A stretch of 64,000 nucleotides of DNA, from contig CP053161.1 in the NCBI GenBank assembly GCA_014607495.2, forward strand, positions 13,091,115 through 13,155,114, written 5' to 3'. Each line of letters opens with the position of its first letter. Within the stretch, counting starts at the first letter, position 1. The DNA comes from Carposina sasakii. Lineage: Eukaryota; Arthropoda; Insecta; Lepidoptera; Carposinidae. This document shows positions 34,691 to 47,052 of this stretch, piece after piece. Made by a program: the position numbers and the translations under genes. The notes under the pieces are model-generated. The model was not told the origin of the DNA. It ran no database searches and saw only the letters and a list, made by a program, of their open reading frames with translations.

Positions 34691-34984
34691 TAATGATAAT
34701 AATTTGCCTCTTTATTCAGACATTCATGCATATTACATCAATAGATTTTTTGTCAAAATAAAATTGTTATCAGTATTTGTAAATTGTCATTAGATTTAGA
34801 TTTACTTAATTATAATTAATAACTTAATAATAATCAAGTAATTATAGTCTATACCTACATTGTATTTTACATAGGTAACCGCCTACGTGTACCTATCAAA
34901 TATCCATTGTAATTAATAACGCCTTAACCACAAGGTACAGTAAATAAAGTGCTTTGTATTGCATCTGTCTGTAGGTTCTGTAAA

Positions 34985-35115
34985 CTAGCTAGAGTCCGTT
35001 TCATAGAATAACCTCTATTCCTTATTTCGGAACTAACATTTCTTGTATGGAACAACACCGATAATATAGTCATACACATAATAACTAGCGCCATAAGAAC
35101 TATTTGGTGAAACGC
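34985..35115 (+). repeat. Rep-I copy, uninterrupted
   Basis: TAGAGTCCGTTTCATAGAAT ... AACTAGCGCCATAAGAACTA ... GGTGAAACGCACTCTACC. It serves as the empty-site reference for the interrupted copy at 23450-23745. Confidence 0.65.
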
Positions 35116-35139
35116 ACTCTACCTACGTTTACAAAATAG

Positions 35140-35360
35140 TCCAAAAATCAGACGGCGGTCACCAACCCCCCTGCCCAGCGTGGTAGAGAGTCACCACGCG
35201 GGGCAGGCGGGTCAATCATGAGAAGTTGGCATTCTGATAAGTTGTCATTTTGCGAGCGGTTGGCATTTTGCGAAGTTGGCATTATGAGATGAGACGGCCT
35301 TGTGGCGTGCCTTGGGGGAGCTCTACGCCCAGCAGTGGACTACAATAGGCTATAAAAAAC
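35140..35360 (+). repeat. Rep-C/RTE tail with an inserted 18-bp minisatellite
   Basis: Rep-C ends (GCCCAGCGTGGTAGAGAG and GAGCTCTACGCCCAGCAGTG) flank about four imperfect units of the type AAGTTGGCATTCTGAT (35220-35290). Confidence 0.6.
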
Positions 35361-36760
35361 AAATGGCTGCTATAATTATTTAAAATCAATGTTGTACCTA
35401 GAGCCCCTAATAAAATTCGCCACCTGCTTTCCATTACATTTCTGACCCTTAGCGTGATTTAGCAGAAACCCTCAGATTTTTAGGAGATGAGATGAGATGA
35501 GATTTTAGGGAAAAGTCGAAGGATTTTTGTGAAGAATAATAGGTATTTTTATAACTATGGCTGTGAGTAGGTACCTAAACTAGTGTGGGTGGTAAAGTAA
35601 AAATGGTCATCAAAAAAGTAATTTATTACCTATGTAGATATTTACAATAAAAACAAATGTAGGTGAATCTAATCCATACGTGGAAAATATGCTACCTATA
35701 TTTTAACAACCTATACCTGAGTAGGTAAAAAGTAGGTAAATAACTATGTGTATGTATAGGTAAGGTATAAAATCGCTATACCTACCTAGGTAGTAGGTTG
35801 GGAACTAGGTGTATAAACATTAAAATCTTTTTCTGCCCTTTGACAAACTAAATTTTCCCTTCGTGATAAGAATACCTTAATTTTACCAACGACGAAATGC
35901 AAGCACTTCGTTTTACAGCTTAATCAGACCAGAGAAAATTAGTTTATCTCCGCAATTCGGTAGAATTGCCACTAAAATTGATTATAACACCAGATAATAC
36001 GACACTTTCTTACGACTGTGCCATAGTGGGAGGATAATTGTAGAGAGCTTTCGATAAATCACCCGTGCAATTTAGTGCCTTACCAATGTATATTATAATA
36101 GAAAATCTGTTCAAAGGACGCACTAGACTTAATTATTTCCGTAATAATTATTTAACTAATATACCTACCTACGCATTAGTACCTTAGCTTCTGTAGTTTT
36201 TTTACCGCGACTAGTTTCACATGTCAAAATTACTTGATTAGTCTAATTGTATATGTTATCAATGCTGCCAAAAAAATGTCCCTTAGGTATTGATATTATG
36301 GTAAACATACTCTTTAAATCCAAAAAGACGTAGCTTCAAATTTATGAAGTTTTATGTCTCTGGGTTTGACTACAATAAATTAATTTGTGGATAATTTTGG
36401 ACAATGGGTTTTCACGACTAGCCAGCTGATTCAAGTCTGGGTCTTAGGAGGTTACTTGGCCGATGCCGGCACCCTTAGAAAATGTGCCGACAGCGAATGT
36501 GTCAGGACGATGCTTAAAAACTATCCAGGACAGCCCAGGATACCCCAAATAGGACATGTCCTAGGAAAACAGGACGGTTGGCAACCCTACTGTATTACCA
36601 GAATGGGTTAGCCAGATCTGCACCTAACTAATTGCAATTAGGATCACGACTGAGATCCTGGAGCCACCTTTAGCACAGCGGTCTCAAAATGGGCGACAGT
36701 TGCTAGCTCACCACCAGAGAGAACGCCCCAGTAGACTCTTTTACGATATGCACCATAGAG
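35361..36760. other. unassigned intergenic stretch
   Basis: AT-rich DNA without a supported gene. At 36505-36590 there is a C/A-rich stretch (AGGACAGCCCAGGATACCCC) reminiscent of a dispersed repeat, but no second copy lies in the window. Confidence 0.45.
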
Positions 36761-36765
36761 TGCTA

Positions 36766-36968
36766 ATGCCACACTAACACTTTCGATCTGTTTCGATGCA
36801 CCATTAGACTTTTCGGTTTCTCACAATTCCAGTCCTTGATACTTAGATTATATTAATGTAATGTATAGTATTGTACTACATTACTAATTTATTGTAACGT
36901 ATAGTAATGCAATCTAAGTGTCAAAGACTGACATCGAAATTGTTAGTATGACATTAGCACTCTATGTC
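36766..36968. mobile_element. hairpin MITE
   Basis: Inverted arms: left ATAGAGTGCTAATGCCACAC and TAACACTTTCGAT; right is the complement with few mismatches, ending TGACATTAGCACTCTAT. A smaller internal palindrome sits around ATACTATACATTACATTA. No coding potential. Confidence 0.7.
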
Positions 36969-36969
36969 T

Positions 36970-38440
36970 ACATCTTATTCCTCTATGCATGCACGGAATG
37001 GGATGCGGCTGACGTATTCTAATGAAGATCCGCATCAGCATATAGGACTAAATAAAAATAAGTAGTATTAAACTCTCCATGAGTGGAATACCTAATGGTT
37101 ATACCTACTTACATAAAAAAACGAAAATGTTATACCATGTCACTTTAATCATATAATAAAAATGCATGTTTTTTACTAACCTTCGGCCTCGTCATCCGCT
37201 CTCGGAAATCAGTGTCAGCATTCCTGAAATCCGTGAGCTTCAAAACATGATATCAGTTTTATAAAAAACACAATCACACGCGAATAAGTGGCTTTCTATT
37301 CGCGAGCAGGGGCAGCCGCTGTCGTCTGTAAAGTTCGATTCTGGCTGTGCTGCGACTGACTGACTGACACTGAATTATAAACTAAAAATCTGTCCCTTAC
37401 TGTGCCAGTCATTTACAATAAGGATGGAGCGAGGGCTAAACATAACTTGAAATAAGTAATAGAATTAAGAAAGGTAGTCAGAATAGACCACAATGCGGGT
37501 AGTATACCTACTTATAAATTAAATGAAAACATAACGCTATTTTGCGTGTAGGTAGGTACTCACATTTTGTGTGTAGATACTCGTAAATCACCGTAGATTT
37601 GAATAAAATTTAATCATGTACCTATAGTAGAGAACAACTAATAGAACACTTAGGTACCTATGGTATATGTGTCATAAATTATGGACGACCCATCTACTTA
37701 GCTGATGTCTGACAAATTATAGCCTAATGACGCCTAATCATCCTAATGTAGGTACGAGTATCACAACTTCGGCGTAGATTTGACGTTGTACTGTAGTTTT
37801 TCCGTTGTGCGGTTTTCGTGTGAAAGGTAACAAATATAGGTACTTGCTACAATCCACCGTCACTTTCTCGTAAATCTTCTGATTCATATTTAAAGCTTTA
37901 TTTTTAAGTTTTTCCTAAGCGCCTTTAAAAAAACTTCAGGATCTAATGCTAGTTCACATTCGCTGCCGGCAGACTTTCTAAGCATGCCGACATCAGTTCA
38001 ACGCTTAGTGCCAGGACGCCAATACGCGTCACCGGCATTTCCATGCCTGCTACAAGGACCTACTATTATCCTTAAACCAGGACTAAGCTCTAAAACCAGG
38101 ATCATCTGTGTTTTACGGGCTAATATACATAATGGATGGACAAAACGTCATCCGATATTACAAGGTTGTCTGCCCAACTCTATTGCAGCAACGATAAGGG
38201 TGAATTTCCATTTTATAGATAGTAAACAGGGTGTAATCTGAGTTGTCAACGGCAGATAAAGGGGGAAAGAGGGGTTAGCGACCATGCAGGAGCAAAAAGG
38301 AGCCGATAGTTTCGTAGTATTGTACCATCCGCTTGCTTACAGTTGCATATATACTACGACTGTCGTTCGAGCAATTTTCGACACTATTGTCCGTTTTATA
38401 CAATAGCTCCTATGCTTCTGATTTCGGAACAAAAATTTTT
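36970..38440. other. unassigned stretch; possible minus-strand first exon near 37200
   Basis: On the minus strand an ATGACGAGGCCGAAG segment is followed by a donor-like GTTAGT (around 37184-37203), with a GC-richer region upstream of it on that strand (37260-37400). That could be a 5' exon, but no acceptor exon could be connected, so no gene is called. Confidence 0.25.
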
Positions 38441-38454
38441 TGTATGCAGTGAAT

Positions 38455-38690
38455 CGGCCGATTGGTGTAGTAGGTAGTGACCCTGCCTGCAGCGCCATAG
38501 GTCCCGGGTTCGAATCCCGGTAGGCGCAAACATTGATATGATGAATATTGATGTTTGTTTCCGAGTCAAGGATGTTTGTATACTTATCTATGTATTTATA
38601 TACCGTTGCTTAGTACCCACGACCCAAGACCTTATGGATCTTAATGTGCAAAGCAATGGGTTAGTCTGTGCATGACTGCAGCATTCCTAG
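38455..38690 (+). mobile_element. tRNA-headed SINE
   Basis: Head 38455-38527 with TTGGTGTAGTAGGTAGTGAC and a consensus B box GGTTCGAATCC (38507-38517) closed by CCCGG/CCGGG. The body includes GTTTCCGAGTCAAGGATGTT and TGCAAAGCAATGGGTTAGTC. It lies inside sequence similar to Rep-I (ATTTCGGAACAAAAATTTTT before it). Confidence 0.78.
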
Positions 38691-38981
38691 TGTTAGTTCC
38701 GAAATTATACAAGAGTTATTCCATTCCAACCATTTTGAAAAACTGTTTCACCAAATCCTACTACCTACTGGTATCCTTGACGAACAAAATGTCCGGCCCA
38801 CTAGTTTTCTAAAAACAACTTATGTTTACGCCCCCTCCTCTCTGTCCCTCATTCTTGGAACGAACCCTGGAATATTAATTAATTAATAATTGACCACGAT
38901 TACCGACAGGTTCACAGATTAACTTGTCAGTGCGCGGTTTGTGGTAGGTACATAACTTATATCTCCAGCGATCTGCAGTTC

Positions 38982-39081
38982 TATGCTACGCCGCATATTG
39001 CTTGTATCCACCTATCTTTGATTTTAACCAATAATCAATGAATATGATAGGGGATACAAGCAATATGCAGCGTGGCGTAGC
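38982..39081. repeat. 100-bp hairpin
   Basis: GCTACGCCGCATATTGCTTG then TATCC, complemented at 39051-39081 (GGATACAAGCAATATGCAGC then GTGGCGTAGC). A small palindromic element just outside the 13.8-kb element. Confidence 0.65.
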
Positions 39082-39140
39082 TTTGCTTGCTGTGTTTTTA
39101 ATACAAATTTAAAGGGTAGCCAATGGGTTTGCCAAGAGGC

Positions 39141-39146
39141 GATGCA
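39141..39146. repeat. left 6-bp target-site duplication (GATGCA)
   Basis: GATGCA directly before the left inverted arm, repeated at 52939-52944 directly after the right arm. Confidence 0.8.
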
Positions 39147-40040
39147 AGTAGTAAGTTATTGGGCACACCATCCCCAATTTTGGGTGTGCCCAATAACAGC
39201 AATTAATTTTGATTGACTTACATAGCTCCCTCGTCGAAGCGTGCCACCATTGTATCACATCACCCATGTTTACATTTCTGTAATTTTAAAACAGTAATAG
39301 TTATTTTATGTTAAAATTCAGAACAGCTATTAAATTACAACATAACATCTATTACGATATCAGCTGTGTAGAAAGAACTAGAAATTTGTATTCCAAATTG
39401 CTCACGCCTTTCACAGTTAAATAAAAAAAGATCTGTGATCAGATTGACTCGAAGACATTTATTTCAACTATCAAAATTTAGATCAGATCGACTCGTCATT
39501 CTACAGAAAAATATAATCTCATCTTTAAATAATAATCTGCGACCAGATAGGCTCGAAGACACCAGAATTTCAAACTTAGATATTCTGATCAGATTGACTC
39601 GTGTCGTTCCACAGAAAACAAATATATTTTTATTATTACCATATTTCTGTGACCAGATAGGATCGAAGACACCAGAATTTCAAACTTAGATATTCTGATC
39701 AGATTGACTCGTGTCGTTCCACAGAAAACAAATATATTTTTATTATTTTAATGATTACCACATTTCTGCGACCAGATTGGCTCGAAGACACCAGATTACT
39801 TGTATCGTTCCACAGAAAACATAAATTATTTTAAAATTTCAATGCTTACTATATTTTTGCGACCAGATTGGCTCGAAGACACCAGATTGACTTGTGTCGT
39901 TCCACAAAAACATTAATTATTTTTAAATATAAATTATTACCACATTTCTGCGACCAGATTGGCTCGAAGACATCAGATTACCTCATGTCGTTCCACAGAA
40001 AACATATATTTTTATTATTTTAATGATTACCACAATTCTG
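39147..40040 (+). repeat. left inverted arm with tandem subrepeats
   Basis: The outer 280 bp is non-repetitive. From about 39427 the arm is built from imperfect units of about 60-110 bp around CGACCAGATTGGCTCGAAGA and TCGTTCCACAGAAAACA. The arm stays complementary to the right arm until about 40040, just before the satellite. An 84-codon frame at 39435 is present, translation-identical, in both arms, which shows arm identity rather than a gene. Confidence 0.82.
39156..39196. repeat. subterminal hairpin, left
   Basis: TTATTGGGCACACC and GGTGTGCCCAATAA are inverted around a 13-base spacer, 9 bp from the tip. The same hairpin is at the right tip (about 52889-52929). Such a structure could be a recombinase or transposase binding site (inference). 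Confidence 0.75.
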
Positions 40041-40062
40041 TACCAGATTGGTTATACCATTC

Positions 40063-42640
40063 GCATCGGTTCGGCTCGAACGACGCGTTGCGACGCTAGT
40101 CGACGGTAAAACGAGCCGTTTGCCGATTAGCTGATTGCATCCGTACGGTGTTGAATCTAGCGGAACGTTTCCGATTGCTTCGGAGACGTTTGAACGGCGT
40201 TCGACGTTATCTCAATAAGTTATGACTATTAATGAAGATTATTATCTCTCACAACATCGTGATTATGTTTAAATCCTATAGGTACTAGACACATCATATA
40301 TTTATCTATATTGATAGCTGAGATTTAGTTAAAGGCGGCAGCAAACAGTGAACGTTATTAACACGCGGTACAGCGTTAACGTTTAAGGTCTTCCAACATT
40401 TATCGACACGGAATCAGCTAACACCACTCAAAAAAGCCTTTATGTCTATGAAATAAGGATGTTACTAATAACAATCGCATCGGTTCGGCTCGAACGATGC
40501 GTTGCGACGCCAGTCGACGGTGAAACGAGCCGTTTGCCAATTAGCTGATTGCATCCGTACGGTGCTGAATCTAGCGGAACGTTTCCGATTGCTTCGGAGA
40601 CGTTTGAACGGCGTTCGACGTTATCTCAATAAGTTATGACTATTGATGAAGATTATTGTCTCTCACAACATCGTGATTATGTTTAAATCCTATAGGTACT
40701 AGACACATCATATATTTATCTATATTGATAGCTGAGATTTAGTTAAAGGCGGCAGCAAACAGTGAACGTTATTAACACGCGGCACAGCTTTAACGTTTAA
40801 GGTCTTCCAACATTTATCGACACGGAATCAGCTAACACCACTCAAAAAAGCCTTTATGTCTATGAAATAAGGATGTTACTAATAACAATCGCATCGGTTC
40901 GGCTCGAACGATGCGTTGCGACGCCAGTCGACGGTGAAACGAGCCGTTTGCCAATTAGCTGATTGCATCCGTACGGTGCTGAATCTAGCGGAACGTTTCC
41001 GATTGCTTCGGAGACGTTTGAACGGCGTTCGACGTTATCTTAATAAGTTATGACTATTGATGAATATTATTGTCTCTCACAACATCGTGATTATGTTTAA
41101 ATCCTATAGGTACTAGACACATCATATATTTATCTATATTGATAGCTGAGATTTAGTTAAAGGCGGCAGCAAACAGTGAACGTTATTAACACGCGGTACA
41201 GCGTTAACGTTTAAGGTCTTTCAACATTTAACGACGCGGAATCAGCTAACACCACTCAAAAAAGCCTTTATGTCTATGAAATAAGGATGTTACTAATAAC
41301 AATCGCATCGGTTCGGCTCGAACGATGCGTTGCGACGCCAGTCGACGGTGAAACGAGCCGTTTGCCAATTAGCTGACTGCATCCGTACGGTGCTGAATCT
41401 AGCGGAACGTTTCCGATTGCTTCGGAGACGTTTGAACGGCGTTCGACGTTATCTCAATAAGTTATGACTATTGATGAAGATTATTGTCTCTCACAACATC
41501 GTGATTATGTTTAAATCCTATAGGTACTAGACACATCATATATTTATCTATATTGATAGCTGAGATTTAGTTAAAGGCGGCAGCAAACAGTGAACGTTAT
41601 TAACACGCGGTACAGCGTTAACGTTTAAAGTCTTCCAACATTTATCGACATGGAATCAGCTAACACCACTCAAAAAGCCTTTATGTCTATGAAATAAGGA
41701 TGTTACTAATAACAATCGCATCGGTTCGGCTCGAACGATGCGTTGCGACGCCAGTCGACGGTGAAACGAGCCGTTTGCCGATTAGCTGATTGCATCCGTA
41801 CGGTGTTGAATCTAGCGGAACGTTTTCGATTGCTTCGGAGACGTTTGAACGGCGTTCGACGTTATCTCAATAAGTTATGACTATTGATGAAGATTATTGT
41901 CTCTCACAACATCGTGATTATGTTTAAATCCTATAGGTACTAGACACATCATATATTTATCTATATTGATAGCTGAGATTTAGTTAAAGTCTTCCAACAT
42001 TTATCGACACGGAATCAGCTAACACCACTCAAAAAGCCTTTATGTCTATGAAATAAGGATGTTACTAATAACAATCGCATCGGTTCGGCTCGAACGATGC
42101 GTTGCGACGCCAGTCGACGGTGAAACGAGCCGTTTGCCGATTAGCTGATTGCATCCGTACGGTGCTGAATCTAGCGGAACGTTTCCGATTGCTTCGGAGA
42201 CGTTTGAACGGCGTTGGACGTTATCTCAATAAGTTATGACTATTGATGAACATTATTGTCTCTCACAACATCGTGATTATGTTTAAATCCTATAGGTACT
42301 AGACACATCATTTATTTATCTATATTGATAGCTGAGATTTAGTTAAAGGCGGCAGCAAACAGTGAACGTTATTAACACGCGGTACAGCGTTAACGTTTAA
42401 GGTCTTCCAACATTTATCGACACGGAATCAGCTAACACCACTCAAAAAAGCCTTTATGTCTATGAAATATGGATGTTACTAATAACAATCGAATCGGTTC
42501 GGCTCGAACGATGCGTTGCGACGCCAGTCGACGGTGAAACGAGCCGTTTGCCGATTAGCTGATTGCATCCGTACGGTGCTGAATCTAGCGAAACGTTTAC
42601 GATTGCTTCGGAGACGCTCGAACGGCGTTGGACGGCAGTT
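40063..42640 (+). repeat. 414-bp satellite array, six units plus a partial
   Basis: Units begin at 40063, 40477, 40891, 41305, 41718, 42077 and 42491 with GCATCGGTTCGGCTCGAACG (GAATCGG in the last). Spacing is 414, 414, 414, 413, 359 and 414. The short unit lacks about 54 bp (the GGCGGCAGCAAACAGTGAAC part). The last copy is cut after about 150 bp. Neighbouring units differ at few positions. Each unit has a GC-rich half with CGGCTCG/CGAGCCG inverted motifs and an AT-rich half. No ORF spans a unit. Confidence 0.93.
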
Positions 42641-42799
42641 GAATAATCAGCTCACATGCCTTCATGCCAAACGGCGTCGGGGACGGCTGAGTACCGATGG
42701 TGGTGATGATGGTGCTCGCGATTGCAGCCAGTTGAGTGTCTATAAAAAAAATAAAAATCTAACGCCATAGCTCCGCTCACACGCATGCCCCACTCTTAG

Positions 42800-43396
42800 G
42801 GATGAAACGATACCATAGAGTCATCGATACTTTTACTCGATACAGTATCGGTTGTCAAGTATCGATACTTACTCGTATCGAATAGTTTTTGTAAAATTTA
42901 GAGTAAAAACCGTAACAAGTATTATTGGCATTCTTTATTATAATTTTTTTGAAATATTTCCACACACTAGACTTCGGACGCCCCATTTTCAATAACTCAC
43001 GAAATTAAAAACCAAAGAAACACCTGAAATACCGGCTAGTAAGATCAGCAGGACGCGGAACAGATCAACATTGAAACTGTCAGTCACTGACATAGCGACA
43101 AAATATTATGGCGGCGCAGTGACCAGGGATTACGACGTGATTACGGCGACTTCAGATGACGGCAACTGACGGTTTTTTTTTTCAGGCAAACAAGCTTGCC
43201 AACTCAACTACACCAAATTAGGACTAGGATGCGTTCAAAAACTTAAATTTAAATTGTGTTATTTTTTTATTATTGCTGAAATGAAATAACTATATTGACA
43301 TACTGATATGAGTACTTTTGACCGATACCTACTCGATACTTCATTTTAAAGTATCGATACTAAAGTACTTGGTATCGAAAAAAGTATCGAGTAAAG
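42800..43396. mobile_element. hAT-like palindromic remnant
   Basis: Repeated GTATCGATACT-type motifs at both ends (ATCGATACTTTTACTCGATA on the left; GTATCGAAAAAAGTATCGAG on the right) form an imperfect inverted repeat around a non-coding centre. The left start resembles GGATGAAACGATACCATAGA. The right end directly abuts the next MITE. Confidence 0.5.
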
Positions 43397-43829
43397 GCTG
43401 CTTATACACCTGAACGGATGACGGACCGCCACAAAACGGAAACCTTGTACACTTATAAATCTTTTCAACGGATGAATGGCATATCAGAGATTACATACAT
43501 GCGATAATAATATATCGAATATTAAGAATGAGTTTTATTTACAACAATTAGTAGGTGGAAAGTACCTATATGAAAAATAAACTTTAACACCTCAGTTATT
43601 ATGAAATTATTCTTAGTTCAAAATAAGCTTTATCTTTATAAGTATTTCATGCATTTGAAAACAGTTGATCAATTTTTGATGTTAAAGACGTCGCCAAAAG
43701 TTTAACTTATCTAATGTAGAATACATTAGACCATTTCTTTTGTTCATGAAACGGGTTTAAATCCATTAACGTCTACAAGCACCCATTCTTTTCGCGGTCC
43801 GTTGTCCGGTCAGGTCTACAAGGGGTCTA
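43397..43829. mobile_element. MITE with TAA duplication
   Basis: Left end GGCTGCTTATACACCTGAAC then GGATGACGGACCG; right end is the diverged complement CGGTCCGTTGTCCGGTCAGG then TCTACAAGGGGTC. TAA lies on both sides. PIF/Harbinger-like by duplication size. Confidence 0.6.
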
Positions 43830-44267
43830 ATTCATACCGTTCATAACGCTAGGTCAGAGCGTGGCGAACACGTTCTGTTTGACGAAATAGGTATGCTTTA
43901 ATGCTCTAACGCATGTTTTACGGTTTTATCATTTTATCTTCTATATATCTACTGTATTTGTAATACTTTCTTAATGCATACTTAGTATGATGAAAAGAAA
44001 GCAATAACAATTATAACAGGATAACTATTTATTTTAATAAGAATGTTATATTGCTCGCGAGTATTAGTCGTATTACTAATAGACTTAGCCCAGGCGTTCA
44101 TACTTCCATCAGATACACATAATCACATCTCGCTTCCACTAACAATCCTATTTTGGAGTTCGTGCTTACCCTAGGATCAGTAAAACACAGAGAGCAAAAA
44201 TTTTAAAATTTAAATGAGAACCAAGTTTTAACGACAAAGAAGTGAAATCTAAATGGATGTCAAGTTC

Positions 44268-44885
44268 CAGTGATGTATAAGATACTCTATACAAAGTATC
44301 GGAAATACACGATGCAAGATACTTTCAAAAAAGCATTGCAGATACCAGATACAAATATTTTTTGTAAAAAGGTATCTGAAGTACTAGATACAAAATACCT
44401 ATCTTTCAAATACTTCTAAACAATAAAATACTTTTGTAAGAAAACATCATTTAATTGAACTGAAATTTATTTTTTCGAGAAAACTATTTTCGAATAGATC
44501 GCGTTGATAACAAGGGTCAAACAAATGGGAGAAGACAAAATATGAAGATATTAAAATTTATACTTTTAATCTTTATGTTTTAATTGAGATTTGAGTAAAA
44601 CTAATTCCTCAAACATATTATCATTCACCTTCCTTTGATGATGCCTCATGATCATGCTCCCAAAGGAGAAGAGTCGCTCCACAGGGGCAGTATCTTCAAA
44701 ATACTAAGATACTAGAATAAAGTATCTAAATTAGATTCAAATTAAAAAGTAATTCAATCAAATACAAGATGTAAATACGTATTTTGTCTATTGAGGGATC
44801 GTCCGCCACCGGGCCCTTCCTATACGTATTTTGTATCTTATATCTATATTTCAGATACTTTTATCTAAGATAAATCACATCTCTG
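44268..44885 (-). mobile_element. hAT deletion derivative with near-perfect 8-bp duplication
   Basis: Ends CAGTGATGTATAAGATAC and GATAAATCACATCTCTG. The flanks TCAAGTTC (44260-44267) and CCAAGTTC (44886-44893) match at 7 of 8 positions. It contains the C-terminal dimerisation region of a hAT transposase on the minus strand, so this is an internally deleted autonomous element. The duplication lies in sequence of the 13.8-kb element, so it inserted after that DNA formed. Confidence 0.8.
44566..44694 (-). pseudogene. hAT transposase C-terminal fragment
   Basis: 43 codons on the minus strand ending at TAA 44566-44568: DTAPVERLFSFGSMIMRHHQ, then KVNDNMFEELVLLKSQLKHKD. The APVERLFS...I.R.H motif is the hallmark of the hAT dimerisation domain, the last part of the transposase. 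The catalytic part has been lost. Confidence 0.85.
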
Positions 44886-45879
44886 CCAAGTTCAATGGTC
44901 AGTCCTGAAATTTATTTGTAACATCATAAAATATCATTTCTTCTTATAACTTTGAATAGTACATTGTAGTCTCAGGTCTGACTTGGCTAATTTCTAGCAT
45001 CAATCTAAATTTTCAGACTAATAAATAATAGGTAAACGATAGGTAACAGGTTTAGAACTTGCGAAGGCTATTATAAGTATAATTCGTATATAAAAAACTA
45101 GCTAGTTCTGCTACCTGGAACTTGGTGTGATCTACCGCAATAAAAGGTAGACTTGATCCTTTCTAAGGCTCTAGACTATTTGTACACCAAATTTTATTCA
45201 AATCGCTTCAATAGTTTTTGTTGTGAAAGACTGACAAACATATACACCTTCGGCGAACTATTCTATCGGCGAACAGTATTTCGACAGACCGTTGCAAGCT
45301 CGCTGTGGCCATTTTCAGACTATGTTAGAGGACACGGGAGGCGCTTCTGCCTACCTCGCGGAAACCTTATAGACATGAGTTATATTTATCGATTTGCGTA
45401 ACAAGGCTTCAATGTACATACTTCCATTAATTCGTACCAGACGTAAGAACCCGGTTTTTCTAGATACTTTGAAGTATTTTTAACTACGTAGGAAATTAAT
45501 CTTTATCGTGACTGTGATAAGGAACATTATGGAGATTGGGCAGCTAAACACATTAAACACTTAATTCTTTCATGTACCTATGTTGTAGAAAATTTTAATT
45601 AAGGTATGTAATCAATAATCATAATCATATCATATTGCTATATAAATAAGATTTAAAATCATACACCACAACTCACGTATAGCCATGCTTCATATTTCGA
45701 ATTTGCGGTACAAAGTTGTCACTTTATAAGGTTTTTATAGAAAAATGAACCTAGTAATCTTAAACATAAAGAAAATAATCGCACTACAAAATAACTACCT
45801 AAATAGTTTCCTAGAATTCTACGGGCTGCCCCGAGCACTGGCGCCAATGGCTACTAAAGTATTGTATAGAAAAATAGTT

Positions 45880-46834
45880 CTTATTTCAATAAGCCTGCGT
45901 GTTATAATCGCGTTAGCCAATCTTATTTACTTTGAAATTATTTTCTTTCACATAGCCCGATTATACCTATACACTTTAGATATATAAATGTAAGGCTTAA
46001 TTTTGGATTCAAACTATTACTATGATAGGTGCAACGTTTTTGAGGTTGCACTGTATCGCTAACCTAATACTTTCAAAATCTTCTACATATTTCGGTTCGT
46101 TCTTGGTTTACGTACTTCCAAGTAAAAACCAACTCGCGTAAATATGTACCATCCTTACCCTTAATCGTCTCTTACGATACCCATATGGGCAGACATGAGA
46201 TACGTCCATACGCATTTAGTTAAAAAGTTGTTTCATATTGCAAACAGACACTACAGTTTTATTTGTCTGTGTAGATCATACATTGTTATTATTAAAAAAT
46301 ACAAACATCCTCCAAAGTTGATAAATGATAAAGACGTTATACTAACCGTTTACATTCTTATTTCAATAAGCCTGCGTGTTATAATCGCGTTAGCCAATCT
46401 TATTTACTTTGAAATTATTTTCTTTCACATAGCCCGATTATACCTATACACTTTAGATATATAAATGTAAGGCTTAATTTTGGATTCAAACTATTACTAT
46501 GATAGGTGCAACGTTTTTGAGGTTGCACTGTATCGCTAACCTAATACTTTCAAAATCTTCTACATATTTCGGTTCGTTCTTGGTTTACGTACTTCCAAGT
46601 AAAAACCAACTCGCGTAAATATGTACCATCCTTACCCTTAATCGTCTCTTACGATACCCATATGGGCAGACATGAGATACGTCCATACGCATTTAGTTAA
46701 AAAGTTGTTTCATATTGCAAACAGACACTACAGTTTTATTTGTCTGTGTAGATCATACATTGTTGTTATTAAAAAATACAAACATCCTCCAAAGTTGATA
46801 AATGATAAAGACGTTATGCTAACCGTTTACATTT
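45880..46834 (+). repeat. 477-bp tandem duplication
   Basis: TTATTTCAATAAGCCTGCGT occurs at 45881 and 46358, and sequence remains near-identical for one 477-bp period, giving two complete units. The short open frames repeat with it. A small Rep-C-like piece (TACGATACCCATATGGGCAG) lies in each unit. Confidence 0.85.
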
Positions 46835-47052
46835 TTAAATTCATATACCTACATTAATACTGATCGCATCAACTATGAAATAAGTTACAGCTAATAATCC
46901 ATTACAAACACTATTAAACCCTTTTCAGAAACAATACGCAATCAAAAGAACCTTAGAAAGTTCTAGTTCCGAATTGCGTACAATCAATACATTACCGCCT
47001 CTGTGCTCTTTGTGATATTGTTCTGGTTGGTTAGAGTGTTTGCTCTAACCGA

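Noticed and set aside
38455..38527. Functional tRNA gene
   Set aside because: The T arm is excellent, but the sequence continues into a SINE body and a consistent cloverleaf could not be drawn.
39435..39689. 84-codon open frame present identically at 52396-52650
   Set aside because: It lies wholly in the tandem subrepeats of the inverted arms; identity reflects arm identity, and the composition has no protein-like motif.
39427..40040. CRISPR-like regular repeats
   Set aside because: The units are imperfect, of uneven length, without unique spacers, and mirrored in the other arm of a eukaryotic transposon.
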